Source of the DNA: Orientallactaga sibirica
Lineage: Eukaryota; Chordata; Mammalia; Rodentia; Dipodidae
Assembly (NCBI GenBank): GCA_036365145.1
Contig: JAEOAD010000018.1
Location: forward strand, 8,202,001-8,266,000
Direction of reading: 5' to 3'
Length of the DNA stretch: 64,000 nt
Shown: positions 1-11,439 of the stretch, piece by piece
How positions within the stretch are numbered: position 1 is the stretch's first letter
Layout of the letters: every line of letters starts with the position of its first letter
Position numbers and translations under genes: made by a program
The notes under the pieces: generated by a model
Seen by the model: the letters and a program-made list of their open reading frames with translations, nothing else
The model's database searches: none
What the model was told of the DNA's origin: nothing

Positions 1-1563
1 AAATCAGTAGACAGGAAGAAATAATAAAGGTCAGGGAAGAAATTAACGAAAAGGAAACCAAAAAAAAACAATAAAAAAAAAAACCCTGGTTCTTTGAAAG
101 GATAAACAAGATTGATAAACCCTTAGCAAATCTCACCCAAAGAGAGAAGAGACTTTGATAAAATTAGAGATGAAAAAAGCAACATCACAACAGATACCAA
201 AGAAATTCAGAAAACCATACGAACATACTTTAAGAATATATATGCCTCTAAGTATGAAAACCTGAAAGAAATGGATGATTTCCTTGATTTATGTGACGTA
301 CCAAATTTAAATCAAGATGAGATAAACTATTTAAATAGACTTATAACAACTACAGAGACCCAAGCAGTTACAAAAAGTCTCCCAACTAAAAAAAGCCCAG
401 GCCCAGATGGATTCACTACTGAATTTTATCAGACATTCCTGGAAGAACTGACACCAATGCTCCTCAAACTTTTCCAAAAAATAGAAAAGGAAGGAATTCT
501 ACCAAAATCCTTCTATGAAGCTAGCACCACCCTGATACCCAAAACGGACAAAGACAGATCAAGAAAAGAAAATTACAGACCAATCTCCCTCATGAACATA
601 GATGCAAAAATTCTCAACAAAATACTACAAAACAGAATACAAGAATATATCAGAAAGAGTATTCACCCCGACCAAGTAGGCTTTATCCCAGAGATGCAGG
701 GATGGTTCAACATACACAAATCCATAAATGTAATACACGATATAAATGGTCTGAAGGACAAAAATCACATGGTCATCTCAACAGATGCAGAAAAGGCATT
801 TGACAAAATCCAACACCCCTTCATGGTGAAAGTATTACAGAAACCGGATAAAGAAGGAACATATCTCAACATAATAAAAGCTATTTATGACAAACCTACA
901 GCCAACATAATACTAAATGGGGAAAAACTTGAATCTTTTCCTCTAAATTCAGGAACAAGACAAGGGTTTCCACTTTGCCCACTTTTATTTAATATAGTAC
1001 TGGAAGTCTTAGCTATAGCAATAAGACAAGAGACACTCATAAAAGGAATACAAATTGGAAGGGAAGAGATCAAATTATCATTATTTGCAGATGATATAAT
1101 TCTATACATAACACACCCTAAGGACTCTACCAGCAAACTGTTATAGAGCTGATCACTTTTAGCAATGTAGCAGGATACAAAATAAACACACTGAAATCAG
1201 TAGCTTTTCTATACACTAATAACAAACATGCAGAGGATGAAATCAGAGAATCTCTCCCATTCACAATTGCCTAAAAAAAAAAAATACCTTGGAATAAACT
1301 TAACCAAGGAAGTGAAGGATCTCTACAATGAGAACTTTAAAAGACTCGAGCGACAAATTGCAGAAGACACAAGGAAATGGAAAGACATCCCATGCTCCTG
1401 GATTGGAAGAATCAATATTGTGAAAATGTCAATCTTACCAAAAGCAATCTACACATTCAATGCGATCCCCATTAAAATCCCAATAGCATTCTTCACAGAA
1501 ATAGAAAAAGCAATCCTAAAATTCATATGGAAACACAAAAAAACCTCAAATAGCCAAAACAAT
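1..1563 (+). pseudogene. L1 ORF2 fragment (reverse transcriptase part), left half
   Basis: This is the middle of a LINE-1 ORF2, coding for the endonuclease/reverse transcriptase polyprotein that copies L1 RNA into the genome. The window opens inside the gene, after the endonuclease domain. The frame from 271 to 1143 (291 residues) carries the RT core: [15 protein letters not shown] near residue 40, [19 protein letters not shown] near residue 100, and the catalytic FADD at residues 272-275 (bases 1084-1095). A stop follows at 1144-1146, and the L1 match then resumes in another frame, so there is a small frameshift. The next piece, 1228-1572, carries the thumb-like segment. The copy is then cut by an LTR element at 1564 and resumes at 3545. 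It is a dead copy, although its RT motifs are well kept. Confidence 0.9.
1559..1563. repeat. Target site duplication, left copy (acaat)
   Basis: The 5-bp word acaat lies immediately left of the LTR element and is repeated at 3545-3549, immediately right of it. Removing the element and one copy restores the L1 text (caaaacaatt). A 5-bp duplication is typical of retroviral integrase. Confidence 0.85.
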
Positions 1564-1953
1564 TGTAGCTAACAGCTTCAGGTTCGCTGAGATGAACTTC
1601 CAGACCAGGTACAGTTATGGAGGAAGGGATATTATTTATTGAAGCTTACAGATCCAGGGGAAGTTCTATAATGGCAGAAGAAGCTGGCCTGCCTTTACAG
1701 GGCCAAGCAGAGAGAGAAACCAACCAGCCACACAGCACACAGAGCAAAAACTACAGCCAAAAGAGTCATATAGCACACTTTAGGAACTCCTTCTAGGCAC
1801 ACTTTGCATATCTTTACAATGGAATCTCAAATCATCACCACACCTTAAGACTGGCCTCCCGGTGACACTGCCTCTAGCAAGGTGATTGCAGATGCAAACT
1901 ATAACTAATAAAACACTGAATATATTGGGGGAACATATATTCAAACTACCACA
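1564..1953 (-). repeat. 3' LTR of the minus-strand MaLR-like element
   Basis: It starts TGTAGC and ends CTACCACA on the plus strand. It closely matches 3181-3544 except for roughly 24 extra bases near 1785-1808 (around ctccttctaggcac). On the minus strand it contains a polyadenylation signal (revcomp of tttatt near 1630-1640). Confidence 0.85.
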
Positions 1954-3180
1954 TTCCGCCTCTGGCCCCCAACAGATTTAGTTCCTGGCCCCCAGTAGAT
2001 TTATAACTATCACACATTGTAAATTGTATTCAGTCCAATTTCAAAGGTTCTCAGAGTCTTGATCAACTTATGATAGTGAGTCCTGTAAAATCAAACAAGT
2101 TAAATACTTTCAACATGTAAAGGCACAGAGTAAACATTTTTAACTGGTATAAGGCATAGCAAGGAGAAACTAGAACAATGCAAATTCAATCACCATCAGC
2201 AGTCATCAAACTTCTGCAGTTCAAGTTCAATACAACCAGAGACTGACAGTCTCCAGGTTTTCTAATTCCACCCCTCCAGCTGGGCAGAATAGCCAGGGAA
2301 AACTTCGATCCCAGGCTAACACTGCACTACATGGGAGCCTTTACATAGTCCTGGTATACCCAAAACATCTTCAGGTCTCCATGCAAACCACAGTCCATCT
2401 TCCAAAGGCTCTTCCAGCCTATTCCTGAGGGTCTTCATGCCCTGCCTCATGCCACATCTCAGCAGCGGCTCCTGGAACTGTGTGCAATTCATGACCACTC
2501 CATGCATTTTTCATGCTTCCAAAACTAATACCAGGTGTGCAGGACACAGCCATATTCTTAATCCAGGAACGAAATAAATCATAGCCTTGAAAAGCAGGTT
2601 CCTTCTCCAGTCAACTCTTTCCAAGAGTTTGCATTCCTAACAGTCTTTCCTCAGGCATCCTCTCCATTGTTTTAATGTAAAGCAGTCAGGCCACCTTCCT
2701 TCCATCTTCCTTAAGATTGCTAATGTGTTGACAATAGCAACTCCATTAACCTAAAATCAGTCTCAGTGCCTCTAATTTTAACTTGCTTGAGGTTTTCCAA
2801 TTTAAAATCTTAAAATCTCAGTCCAATATCTTTAGCCAAGCACACCAGTCCATTACAAATTTAACCTTGATCGAACTTTCTGGGCCTGGATAGCGAATGT
2901 AGCCATCCCTTATGCCAGTAGCCCAGTTCCAACAAAGTCCTCTGCAGTCTTTCCTTCCCCTTAGAAAGCTCATAAGCCAAGCCTCGAAGTTCAATACTGT
3001 CTGCACTTAGCATTCTCAAACTCTCATCAGAATAGTCCATAAAACTTGGCTTACCATTCCAGAAGGCATCTTCAGTTCAAGCACCAAGTCCATGCCCATT
3101 CCTCCAAAACAAAGGTTCCAAAAGATGAATATCCACACGGTCTGGTTCATCTCACCCCACACTCCTCGGTACCACTTTAC
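1954..3180 (-). other. Internal region of MaLR-like element, non-coding
   Basis: This 1.2-kb stretch lies between the two LTRs. The longest frames (62-63 codons) show no gag, protease or polymerase motifs. It carries the putative polypurine tract at 1954-1972 and the primer site at 3157-3174, both read on the minus strand. Confidence 0.7.
3157..3174 (-). other. Putative tRNA-Leu(UAA)-like primer binding site
   Basis: On the minus strand it reads TGGTACCGAGGAGTGTGG, six bases inside the 5' LTR. The tRNA-Leu(UAA) 3' end predicts TGGTACCAGGAGTGG, so the match is good but imperfect, with an extra base. The plus-strand relative at 59202 carries a similar site, which supports the assignment. Confidence 0.6.
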
Positions 3181-3544
3181 TGTAGCAGACAGCTTCAGGT
3201 TCGCTGAGATGAACTTCCAGACCAGGCACAGTTATGGAGGAAGGGATATTATTTATTGAAGCTTACAGATCCAGGGGAAGTTCTATAATGGAAGAACAAG
3301 CTGGCCTGCCTTCACAGGGCCAAGCAGAGAGAGAAACCAACCAGCCACACAGCACACAGAGCAAAAACTACAGCCAAAAGAGTCACACAGCACACTTTGC
3401 ATATCTTTACAATGGAATCTCAAACCATCACCACACCTTAAGACTGGCCCCCAGTGACATTGCCTCTAGCAAGGTGATTGCAGATGCAAACTATAACTAA
3501 TAAAACACTGAATATATTGGGGGACATATATTCAAACTACCACA
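3181..3544 (-). repeat. 5' LTR of the minus-strand MaLR-like element
   Basis: This is the partner of 1564-1953, with the same ends (TGTAGC...CTACCACA on the plus strand) and a high match along its length. It lacks the roughly 24-base insertion seen in the other LTR. Confidence 0.85.
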
Positions 3545-4794
3545 ACAATTTTGTGCAACAAAAATCAGGCTGGTGGTGTTATCATACCTGATTTTAAGTT
3601 ATATTACAAAGCAATAGTAACAAAAACAGCATGGTACTGGCACAAGGACAGACAGGTGGATCAATGGAACAGAAGGGAAGACCTAGGTATTAATCCAGGC
3701 AGCTACAGCCACCTGATTTTGGACAAAAATGCCAAAAATATTCATTGGAGAAAAGATAGCCTCTTTAACAAGTGGTGCTGGGAAAACTGGATATCTGTAT
3801 GTAAAGGGATAAAAATAGATCCTTGTCTCTCTCCATGCACAAAAGTCAAGTCCAAATGGATCAGGGACCTTAATATCAGACCTGAAACTCTGAAACTGCT
3901 ACAGGAAAAGGTAGGGGGAAACCTTCAACATATTGGCATAAGCAAGGACTTTCTGAATATAACCCCAATTGCTCAGGAAATAAAACCAGTGATCAACCAC
4001 TGGAACCTCATGAAATTACAAAGCTTTTGTACAGCAAAGGACACTGTGAATAGAGCAAAGAGACAACCTACGGAATGGGAGAAAATCTTTGCCAGCTATA
4101 CATCTGACAGAGGATTAATATCCAGAATATACAAAGAACTTAAAAAACAGAATAATAAGAATTCAAACAACCCAGTTTAAAAAATGGGCTATGGAACTAA
4201 ATAGAAAATTCTCAGACAATGAAATACAGATGTCATATAAACATCTAAAAAAGTGTTACACATCCTTAGCCATCAGAGAAATGCAAATTAAAACCACTTT
4301 GAGATTCCATTTCACTCCTGTCAGAATGGCTACCATCAAGAAAACAAATGACAGTAAGTGTTGGCGTGGATGCGGAAAAAGAGGAACACTTCTACACTGT
4401 TGGTGGGAATGTAAGCTGGTCCAGCCATTGTGGAAATCAGTGTGGAGGTTCTTGAGACAACTAAATATAGATTTACCATATGATCCAGCTATACCACTCC
4501 TAGGCATATATCCATAGGACTCTTCTCCTTACCTTAGAAATACTTGCACAACCATGTTTATTGCTGCTCTATTCACAATAGCTAGTAAATGGAATCAGCC
4601 TAGATGCCCCTCTACAGATGAATGGATAATAAAGATGTGGTACATTTACACAATGAAGTTCTATTCAGCGATAAAGAACTGAAATTATGAAATTTGAAGG
4701 GAAATGGATATATCTGGAAAGGATTATACTAAGTGAGGTAACCCAGGCTCAGAAAGCCAAACGTCACATGTTCTCTCTCATATGTGGATCCTAG
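3545..4794 (+). pseudogene. L1 ORF2 C-terminal part, right half of the interrupted L1
   Basis: This continues the ORF2 that broke off at 1563. Bases 3551-4177 encode the conserved C-terminal segment, with [28 protein letters not shown] text near its start, then a stop. From 4191 the frame resumes and includes the cysteine-rich segment C-x3-C-x7-H-x4-C (residues 58-77 of that frame), typical of the L1 ORF2 C terminus and needed for retrotransposition. After a frame change the text runs on to a stop at about 4792-4794. At least three disabling changes are visible across the whole ORF2. Apart from the LTR insertion and small indels, ORF2 is collinear with a normal L1. Confidence 0.9.
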
Positions 4795-6108
4795 ATACAA
4801 ATGTACAGACTTGTGTGTAAACTGGAACCAAAAATTGGTACCAGAAACCAGTAAACTGGTAAAAGGCTATAAGGGAAGGAGGGGAGAGAAGGACTTAAGT
4901 GTATAGTATTACACATATGTAAGTAGAAAAACAGATTACAGGGAGGGGAACAGCCTAAGTGAGGCCATGGGATGAGAATGCATTAAAGAAGGGCAGGGGG
5001 AGGGTCAATCAAAATTCAAGATAGTGTGAATAAGACTTATGTAAACCTACTTTTTTTGAATAATGGCACATCTAGAAGCTGTAGAATGTTACTAGAAAAT
5101 TTTCAGTGCCTGGGATGGGATACCTTCCAGTGAGTTGTTGGCCAAGGAGGTCTTGGAAGCCTCCAAAACATTAAAGGCTATTGCCAAAGCCCTTGGTTTC
5201 CCTTGAGAAACAGATAGTAAGACCCTATTGCTGAAGACATCTCTTGCCTGAGAGGCAAGGTCACTGAGAAAGCAAGCTGGTGCTGAGCAGAAAACCTTCT
5301 CCCTGTAGACCAGCCAACAGAAAGCTGGAAAAAGCTGCACTGCATGCAGCCATTTGGGACACAGAAATCATCAGTGGTGAAAACAGTGGACACTGAATAT
5401 TCAAGTTTGGCCATACAGGCCCAATGACCGAATGGGTGCAATAGTGGCATGTCTGCTCTTGGGGTAACAAACTGCTCCATAATTGGAATGAAGGCCTCTC
5501 TTTGGGAGGGAATACATACCTGGTACTGAAAATCCTAAGGAAAAGTCAATGGCAGGGGAGGTCATGAGCCTTAGGGGTATAAAGCCTCCTTTTGTCTGGC
5601 TAAATGTATATATTATTCCCACCAAGCTGCCCTGAAAGAACTACACTTAATGTTCAAATTCACATATTAATGCTACTCTCACTTCTGGTTAGAGAAGCTT
5701 CTCTTTTCAGATGGTGATGACCACTGGGATGACCCAAAAGGCAACATAGTGCTGAGAAGAAGGGATGGAGGAGTGTCCAGCATTGAAACACCTCTGTCAC
5801 ACCCTCCAAGGCACAGGGACCATTGTGGAAGAGGGGGCGGATAGAATGGCAGAGCCAAAGGAAGGGTATGACTTCTTACAATGTAACCGCCCAGGCAGAA
5901 ATTGGCCTCGATATCCATGACTTTGAAGTGCCTAGCAATACCTTCACAAGACCCTCAAAATAGAAGAAAAAGATGACGACATCAAATTAAAAGACAGACT
6001 AATGGAGAGAGGGAGGGGATATGATGGAGATTGGCGTTCTAAAGTGGGATGGGGGGAGGGGAGGGAAATATCATGTGTTTTTGTATGTAAGTATAAAAGT
6101 TGTCAATA

Positions 6109-6139
<31 letters not shown>

Positions 6140-6310
6140 ATATAAATATAAAATAAACAAATAAAAGAGAGACTAATGGAGAGAGGGAGGAGATATGACA
6201 GATACTGGAGTTCTAAAGGAGTATGGGGGCAGGGGAGGGAAATATCATGCATTTTTTTGTATGTAAGTATAGAAGTTGTCAATAAAAAAATTTTAATAAT
6301 AAAAAAATAA
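4795..6310 (+). mobile_element. L1 3'UTR with A-rich end, terminal segment duplicated
   Basis: This follows the ORF2 stop directly. Similar text recurs as L1 3'UTR at 40570-41143 (reverse), 50750-52440, 32521-32860 and 37990-38210, so it is a shared 3'UTR family. It is G-rich in places (near 6040-6065) and ends in an (AAAT)n tract at about 6105-6140. The last segment then reappears at about 6160-6300, again ending A-rich. The tail was therefore doubled, either in the insertion event or by later duplication. Confidence 0.8.
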
Positions 6311-6690
6311 AAATTCATTCCTGAATGAACCTAAGAGTTAATCCAAAAAAATTAATTTTCACCAAATTATATATTCTATATTATGTAAGAATACTAACCA
6401 ATAATATTTAGTGCTAAAAAAAAGAGAGAGATTCAGATGAAACAGGGATTTCAAATTCAAGACTCTAAAATATCCTACCTGGCAAATCATTCAGTACATT
6501 GTATAATATATTAGCATATGAAATTATAACTCTGGATATAAATAGCAGTGTTGGAGAAAAACCTAGTAAAAAGAAGCAAAATTATACTGACAATCTTTAG
6601 TGTTCTATTTTAAACCAAAAGGTACTTTTGTCAGAAAGTAAAATGAACAAGTTCATTATGCTAACAGCTTTTTCCTTATTTTCAGATGCC
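6311..6690. other. AT-rich sequence, nothing recognised
   Basis: I saw no repeat family, gene or RNA here. The small frames are chance frames. Confidence 0.5.
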
Positions 6691-6694
6691 TGAT

Positions 6695-6985
6695 ATTCTG
6701 TTGAATTTCTTTTTTTTTTCAGACTGGCTTTTTGTTTTATTATTATTATTTTATTATTTATGGAAATACTTAGCATATAAACAGCATATGTTGGTACTAT
6801 CCTTTCCCCCATCCCTCCTCCTTTACCAAAGGGACCCTTCTCATTGGGGATGCAGGTCATCCCCATGGGAATTGTGGGTCGTGCATTCTGGGGGCAGCTG
6901 TCAATAACGGGGAAGAGGCAATGTCTTGGTGCATAATGTCCCAACTTGTGGCTCTAAAAATATTTCCGCCCCCTTTTCCACAAAA
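6695..6985 (-). mobile_element. L1 3'UTR fragment, second 3'UTR family
   Basis: It begins with a T-rich run (reverse poly(A)) at 6710-6720. In reverse complement it matches the plus-strand L1 3'UTR at 22930-23290, sharing ggaagaggcaatgt, cccaacttgtggctct and the ccacaattcc stretch. It is a 5'-truncated L1 insertion. Confidence 0.75.
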
Positions 6986-7139
6986 TTTCCTGTTACATTT
7001 CTTATTAAGAAAGCACTGGTGACATGCTATGCTTTTTTTGTTTATTGCAAACAAGACAAAAATCTAAACTAAAGACTTGTAGTCACTACTAAATATATTT
7101 TTTAAATTTTTATGAGAATATAATATAATAATATATAAG

Positions 7140-7620
7140 CATACTGAAAGTTGATCATATTCCCATCAAGTTTATACTCTTACATCTTCTTTCTTCCAAA
7201 ACTATTGTATTGGGTGGGGGTCATCCTTAGTGGGATAATCAGTAATAATTGTGGGATCATGAATATACCAATCTGTCCCTATGGGGTTGGGGACAATGAC
7301 TCAGAGTACACCTACCTATCCTAGCTCTTTTAGTGTTGAGCTCTCCAGAAGTCTCTAATTTTCTGTTTTGGTGAGATTTTACTCTTTTCAGTGTTTACCA
7401 TCACTTCCTCTGTGATGTTTCCTGGGCCCTAGCAGGTGTGGTAAAGATAAATCTCCTCATTACTAGCCAGCTGGTATCTTATCATTCTGATTGATCATGG
7501 GTCTCTCCTTGGTGTTTGCTGCCATCTGGAAAGCAGATTCTCAAGCTGGTGTGGTGACATATCGAGCATATCTGTACCTTCTTCCTTTAGCAAAACAGAT
7601 CTAATTAAAGGATGGTTTTT
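7140..7620 (-). other. Probable L1 3'UTR remnant, unassigned
   Basis: The composition and the position next to a minus-strand L1 3'UTR (7790-8340) suggest an old L1 tail. I could not match it to another copy in the window, so this is inference only. Confidence 0.3.
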
Positions 7621-7637
7621 TAAAAAATCTTAACATA

Positions 7638-7772
7638 GCCTGGTGTGGTGGCACATGCCTTTAATCCTAACAATCAAGAGGCAGAAGTAGAAGGATCTCT
7701 GTGAGTTCAAGGCCAGTATGGTTTAGATTGAGATCCTACCTCAAAAAAACAAAACAAAAAATAAATAAATAG
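7638..7772 (+). mobile_element. B1-type SINE
   Basis: It has the 7SL-derived head gcctggtgtggtggcacatg, with tttaatcc and gaggcagaagtag, and ends in an A-rich tail with AAAT units. It is divergent, so old. Confidence 0.85.
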
Positions 7773-7789
7773 CAGATTCTCTAATGCAA

Positions 7790-8850
7790 AGTGAGAGCAG
7801 CATAGATCAAAGGCAATAAACATAATTATTTAGAAGACATTCTGATGGGTATAAACTCTTTTAGCCAAATATCAGTGGGAGCTTCACTCAAAGGTCAATG
7901 ACCTTCCAAGCCATTTGGCCTCTACCTCATATCCAGTGAAAGAGCACATTATTACCCCCAAACACAAGCCACACTATGCACCAGTGGGTACATCATGCCT
8001 CCCTGGTTGATTGTGTAGTTTGGATTATCCACTGCTTATTCACACTGATGACACCACTGGCAGCTCAAACAGCGCTTTCCAACATGACAAGAGCTAGCCA
8101 GTTAGGAGGTGGTTTCCAACTCAGTTCCAGCATGAACTCTCAATGTCCTGTGACCACAGTCTGTGGTGTCTTCAGCAATGGTGTGTTACCATTTACTTCC
8201 AGTGAATAACCAAGTGCTTTGGCAGGAGTCTGCATTGTCTGCATTGTTTTGGGCTCATTGGCCTCTCTGCCCAAGAGCTCACTGTGGGGAGTAACCCAAT
8301 TCTTGCACTGGGATTTACCAGCAACAGCTTATGGTTTTAGGGTAAAGGTTTTACTATCCTTGCAAAAGGCTTCTACCTAATCTCTCTCAACATCTCTCTC
8401 TTCCTTTCTCCCCCTTCTCTTTTTAAGAGATATATCTAACAAAGATACATTTCTATAGTTGTAATTCATGCCATCTTTAGCTTTGTGTATCTCCCCATCC
8501 CTTCCCTCTGTTATCCCTGTTTTCCAGAACACTTCCATCCCCAGTATTATATCTCCTCCTCTCTGCAGGCCTCAATCTACCATCCTAACCAGTACTACTG
8601 ATGCTTACTGCAATTATAAACAAATCAAACTATTAATGTTAGTTAGGATCTCCATATGAAAGAGAACATGCAGCATTTCTCATTCTGAATCTGAGTTAAC
8701 TCATTTAGAAAGATTGTTTTTCTAGGTCCATCCATTTTTCTGAAAATTTCATAATTTCATTTTTGTTACCACTGAATAGAACTCCATTGTGTATATGTAC
8801 CACACATATATTACCATTCATCAGCTGATGGTCATCTTGGCAGTGTTTAA
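7790..8850 (-). mobile_element. L1 fragment: 3'UTR then ORF2 3' end
   Basis: Bases 7860-8340 are the reverse complement of the 3'UTR seen in plus orientation at 58150-58420, sharing ctccccacaatgagctgt-type text. From 8640 to 8850 the text is the reverse of the ORF2 C-terminal end (atatgaaagagaacatg; gaactccattgtgtat). The frame is broken. It is a 5'-truncated, aged copy. Confidence 0.75.
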
Positions 8851-8859
8851 TGTATATGC

Positions 8860-9430
8860 CTAGGAATGGCAGATACCAATAAAATTGGCAAAATCAGTTA
8901 TTTTTCAAAAAAACTATATCCCAACAAATTAGAAAATCTGGAAGAAATGGATGACTTTCTAGCTAACCACAGAAGGGATATATTATATAAATAGTGCTAC
9001 ACTATCTAATGAGAATAAAGCCAACCACATGAAACATGCCACCTCTACCATATTTACTGGGGCCCAGGAAAAACTGCAGAGGAAGCAGCACCATAATATT
9101 ACCCCCAATGTTAGCACTGTGTTACATCAAAACATAATGGAGCAAAAATACAGAGACAACAGAGAACACTAAACCAAACTGCTAACGGACCTGCCAAGGC
9201 TTGGAAATTGTTGTGGAAGAGGGAGTGAGAAGATTGTAAGAGCCACAGGGTGATTAAAAATATCCTGAGACACAGCCCACCCCTCCCTTCCTCCAGAGAC
9301 TGACTGAAGCCCTAATTATCCCACTATGAGCATCAATAACACCTTTAAGAAGGGCAATGGGAAAAGGGGACGTGAGAGAGGGAATATGAGACTATAACCT
9401 ACGTAAAAATGAAAATAGTTAATTAAAAAA
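8860..9430 (+). mobile_element. L1 remnants: short ORF2 piece, then 3'UTR
   Basis: Around 8925-8980 there is a short ORF2 match (gaaaatctggaagaaatgga), the same segment as 256-290. From about 9050 to 9420 the text resembles the second L1 3'UTR family (gtggaagagggagtgagaag; agagccacag), as at 23060-23100. The middle of the element is missing. Confidence 0.6.
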
Positions 9431-9436
9431 TTAAGA

Positions 9437-9594
9437 GGGGCTGGAAAGATGGCTTAGCAGTTAAGGCACTTGCCTGCAAAGCCAAAGGACCCAGGTTTGA
9501 TTCCCTAGGACCCACATAAGCCAGATGCACAAGGTGGCTCATGCGTCTGGAGGTCATATGCAGCGGCTGAAGGGTCTGGTGCACCCATTTGCAA

Positions 9595-9635
<41 letters not shown>

Positions 9636-9702
9636 CTATCTCAAATAAATAAATTTTTAAAAATTAAAAAATATAAATAAAAATAAATAAATAAATAAAA
9701 GT
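9437..9702 (+). mobile_element. DIP/B2-superfamily SINE
   Basis: It has the tRNA-derived head ggggctggaaagatggctta and a B-box-like gtttgattccc, followed by cacataagccagatgcaca, a (CT)n run at 9599-9632 and an (AAAT)n tail. Confidence 0.9.
9599..9632. repeat. (CT)n microsatellite in the SINE tail
   Basis: This is a pure TC dinucleotide run, the usual pyrimidine tract of this SINE. Confidence 0.95.
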
Positions 9703-9704
9703 GA

Positions 9705-9835
9705 AACAATGAAAAAACACCCAGGCCCAGATGAATTCACTGCTGAATTCTAGCAAACATTTATAGAAGAACTAAGACCACTGCTTCTCAAGTTATTTCA
9801 CAGAATTAAAAAGGAAGGAATGCTCCCTAACTCTT
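9705..9835 (+). pseudogene. L1 ORF2 short fragment (RT start)
   Basis: It matches the PGPDGFT...FYQTF segment of ORF2 seen at 390-500, with an internal stop (ttctag). It is a remnant of about 130 bases. Confidence 0.75.
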
Positions 9836-10086
9836 GAGGAATTTTGAAACTTTACATTCAAGTATCCATTTCAAAGAAGTCAATGTTTTATATAATCTGT
9901 CAGCTAATGAGAATCATTAAAAGTAAATGGCTTGTGCTGGAAGAGTTGGGTCAAAGAAACTTATGAAAACTTCATTTTCTGAGTAGGTAGCTTTCTTATA
10001 TTAATGTGTCACTTGGTTTAGATATATCACATATTATACTTATCTTACTGACTAGTATAAGAAAAAATTTCAGAAAAGCTGATAGA

Positions 10087-10300
10087 GGACTGGAGAAAAA
10101 GGTTCAGCAGTTAAGGCACTCTCCTGCAAAGCCTAATGACCTGGGTTCAATTCCCCAGTCCCACATAAAGCCAGATATACAAAGTGGCACATGAATGTGG
10201 AGTTCGTTTGCAGTAGCAAGAGGGTTTGGTGTACCCATTCACTCTCTCTCCTTCCCTTCCTCCCCCCTGCCCAAATAAATTAAAATGAATAATATTTTTT
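10087..10300 (+). mobile_element. DIP/B2-superfamily SINE, divergent
   Basis: The head ggactggagaaaaaggttca, gggttcaattcccca, the ggagttcgtttgcagt core and a CT-rich then A-rich tail identify the family. Confidence 0.85.
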
Positions 10301-10985
10301 AAAGCTGATGTTGGTGTGGAGACAGTCAGTCCAAAGAGTAGACTGCTCAGTATCCAGGTAAGTACCCCTATGTGCCCATTCAGTTATGAGCATAGACCTC
10401 CCCCAAAGCATCCATCCTAGACCCTTGTCAATACTTCCCCCCACACACAGAATAGGATGCTCAGCTTCTACTGTGCCAAGTGACAAACCACCAGACTATG
10501 CACACCAGGATCAAGGCTGACCATGCCATTCAACACAGTTACCATTAGAGCTGTGGTTGCTATATTATCAGAAGAGCAAGACAAAGCGATGACCTCCAGA
10601 CAAACTCAAAAGCAAAACAATACAATAAACCAAGGTAAGATATACCTACCAAGAACACCTAGTCCCATAGTGTAAACCCCAAAGGCAAACCACATAGAGG
10701 AAACTCCAAAGAATTCCAAAATGAAATTGTGATAAGTATGTTCAACTAACTAAATAAGATCATGAACAAAAGGCTGAATAAAATGGAGAAGAATCACCAA
10801 ACAGAACTCAACAGAACAATGAATTCAAAGCAGACATGATCAAATACCTGAATAAATTCCAAGAGAGCTCAGACAATCAACTAATTGCAATGAGAAAGTC
10901 ATACTAAGACAGGAAAATGGAACTCAATAAAGAAATACAGATGCTGAGGAAAAACTAAATAGAAATCAAAATGAAATAACTCAAT
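10300..10985 (+). mobile_element. L1 5'UTR and ORF1 N-terminal remnant
   Basis: The A-rich text from about 10560 to 10985 (aacagaacaatgaattcaaa, cctgaataaattccaaga) has the feel of the L1 ORF1 coiled-coil region, comparable to 18730-18900. The upstream 10310-10560 would be the 5'UTR. There is no open frame. The assignment is moderate. Confidence 0.5.
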
Positions 10986-11360
10986 TAACGGGCTCCCCTG
11001 ACTGTTCATAATTTTATGGCTATACCTTGAAAATTGTCAAATCCTTAAGGACAGAGATCTTATCTTACTATTTTTGAATTCTAAGTATTTAACATGATTC
11101 CTAGACATAACAGATTCTCAAAAAAGTTTGCTAAATAAATATGCTATCATACTGTGTTGATAAGAATATACTCATATCATTCAAAAGGCTAGTTAAAATA
11201 TCTGATGGACTTTTAAAATACATCATTATTTCTACTCTTGGTAATCTTTACTCTCACAATTACAACTAATAAGCACATTTTCATCCAATAGCTAGGCTAA
11301 CTTGACTTGTGACCTAATACATACCTCAGAGGATTTTCAAGGCCATTTCCTAAAACAAGC
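10986..11360. other. Unique AT-rich sequence
   Basis: No repeat or gene was recognised. Confidence 0.5.
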
Positions 11361-11369
11361 ATGCTGGTG

Positions 11370-11370
<1 letters not shown>

Positions 11371-11420
<50 letters not shown>
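11371..11420. repeat. (GT)n microsatellite
   Basis: About 24 uninterrupted TG units. A 66-codon frame across it is a low-complexity artefact. Confidence 0.95.
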
Positions 11421-11423
<3 letters not shown>

Positions 11424-11439
11424 GATGTGTGTTATATAA

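Larger units (their letters stand above)
1564..3544 (-). mobile_element. LTR retrotransposon, MaLR/ERVL-like, non-autonomous, inserted in L1
   Basis: Two direct LTRs (1564-1953 and 3181-3544) flank about 1.23 kb of internal sequence, with the 5-bp duplication acaat outside. The outer ends are TG and CA. The element reads on the minus strand, because there the LTR contains AATAAA shortly before its 3' end. Just inside its 5' LTR (bases 3157-3174 read in reverse) is TGGTACCGAGGAGTGTGG, close to a site complementary to the 3' end of tRNA-Leu(UAA). Just inside its 3' LTR is a purine-rich tract (1954-1972 read in reverse). Leucine-tRNA priming is known for class III ERVL/MaLR elements. The internal part has no long frame and no recognisable gag or pol, so it must have moved with borrowed enzymes. 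Confidence 0.85.

Noticed and set aside
6597..6944. 115-codon minus-strand frame
   Set aside because: It overlaps a reverse L1 3'UTR and its T-rich end. The residues are low-complexity lysine/isoleucine with no motif.
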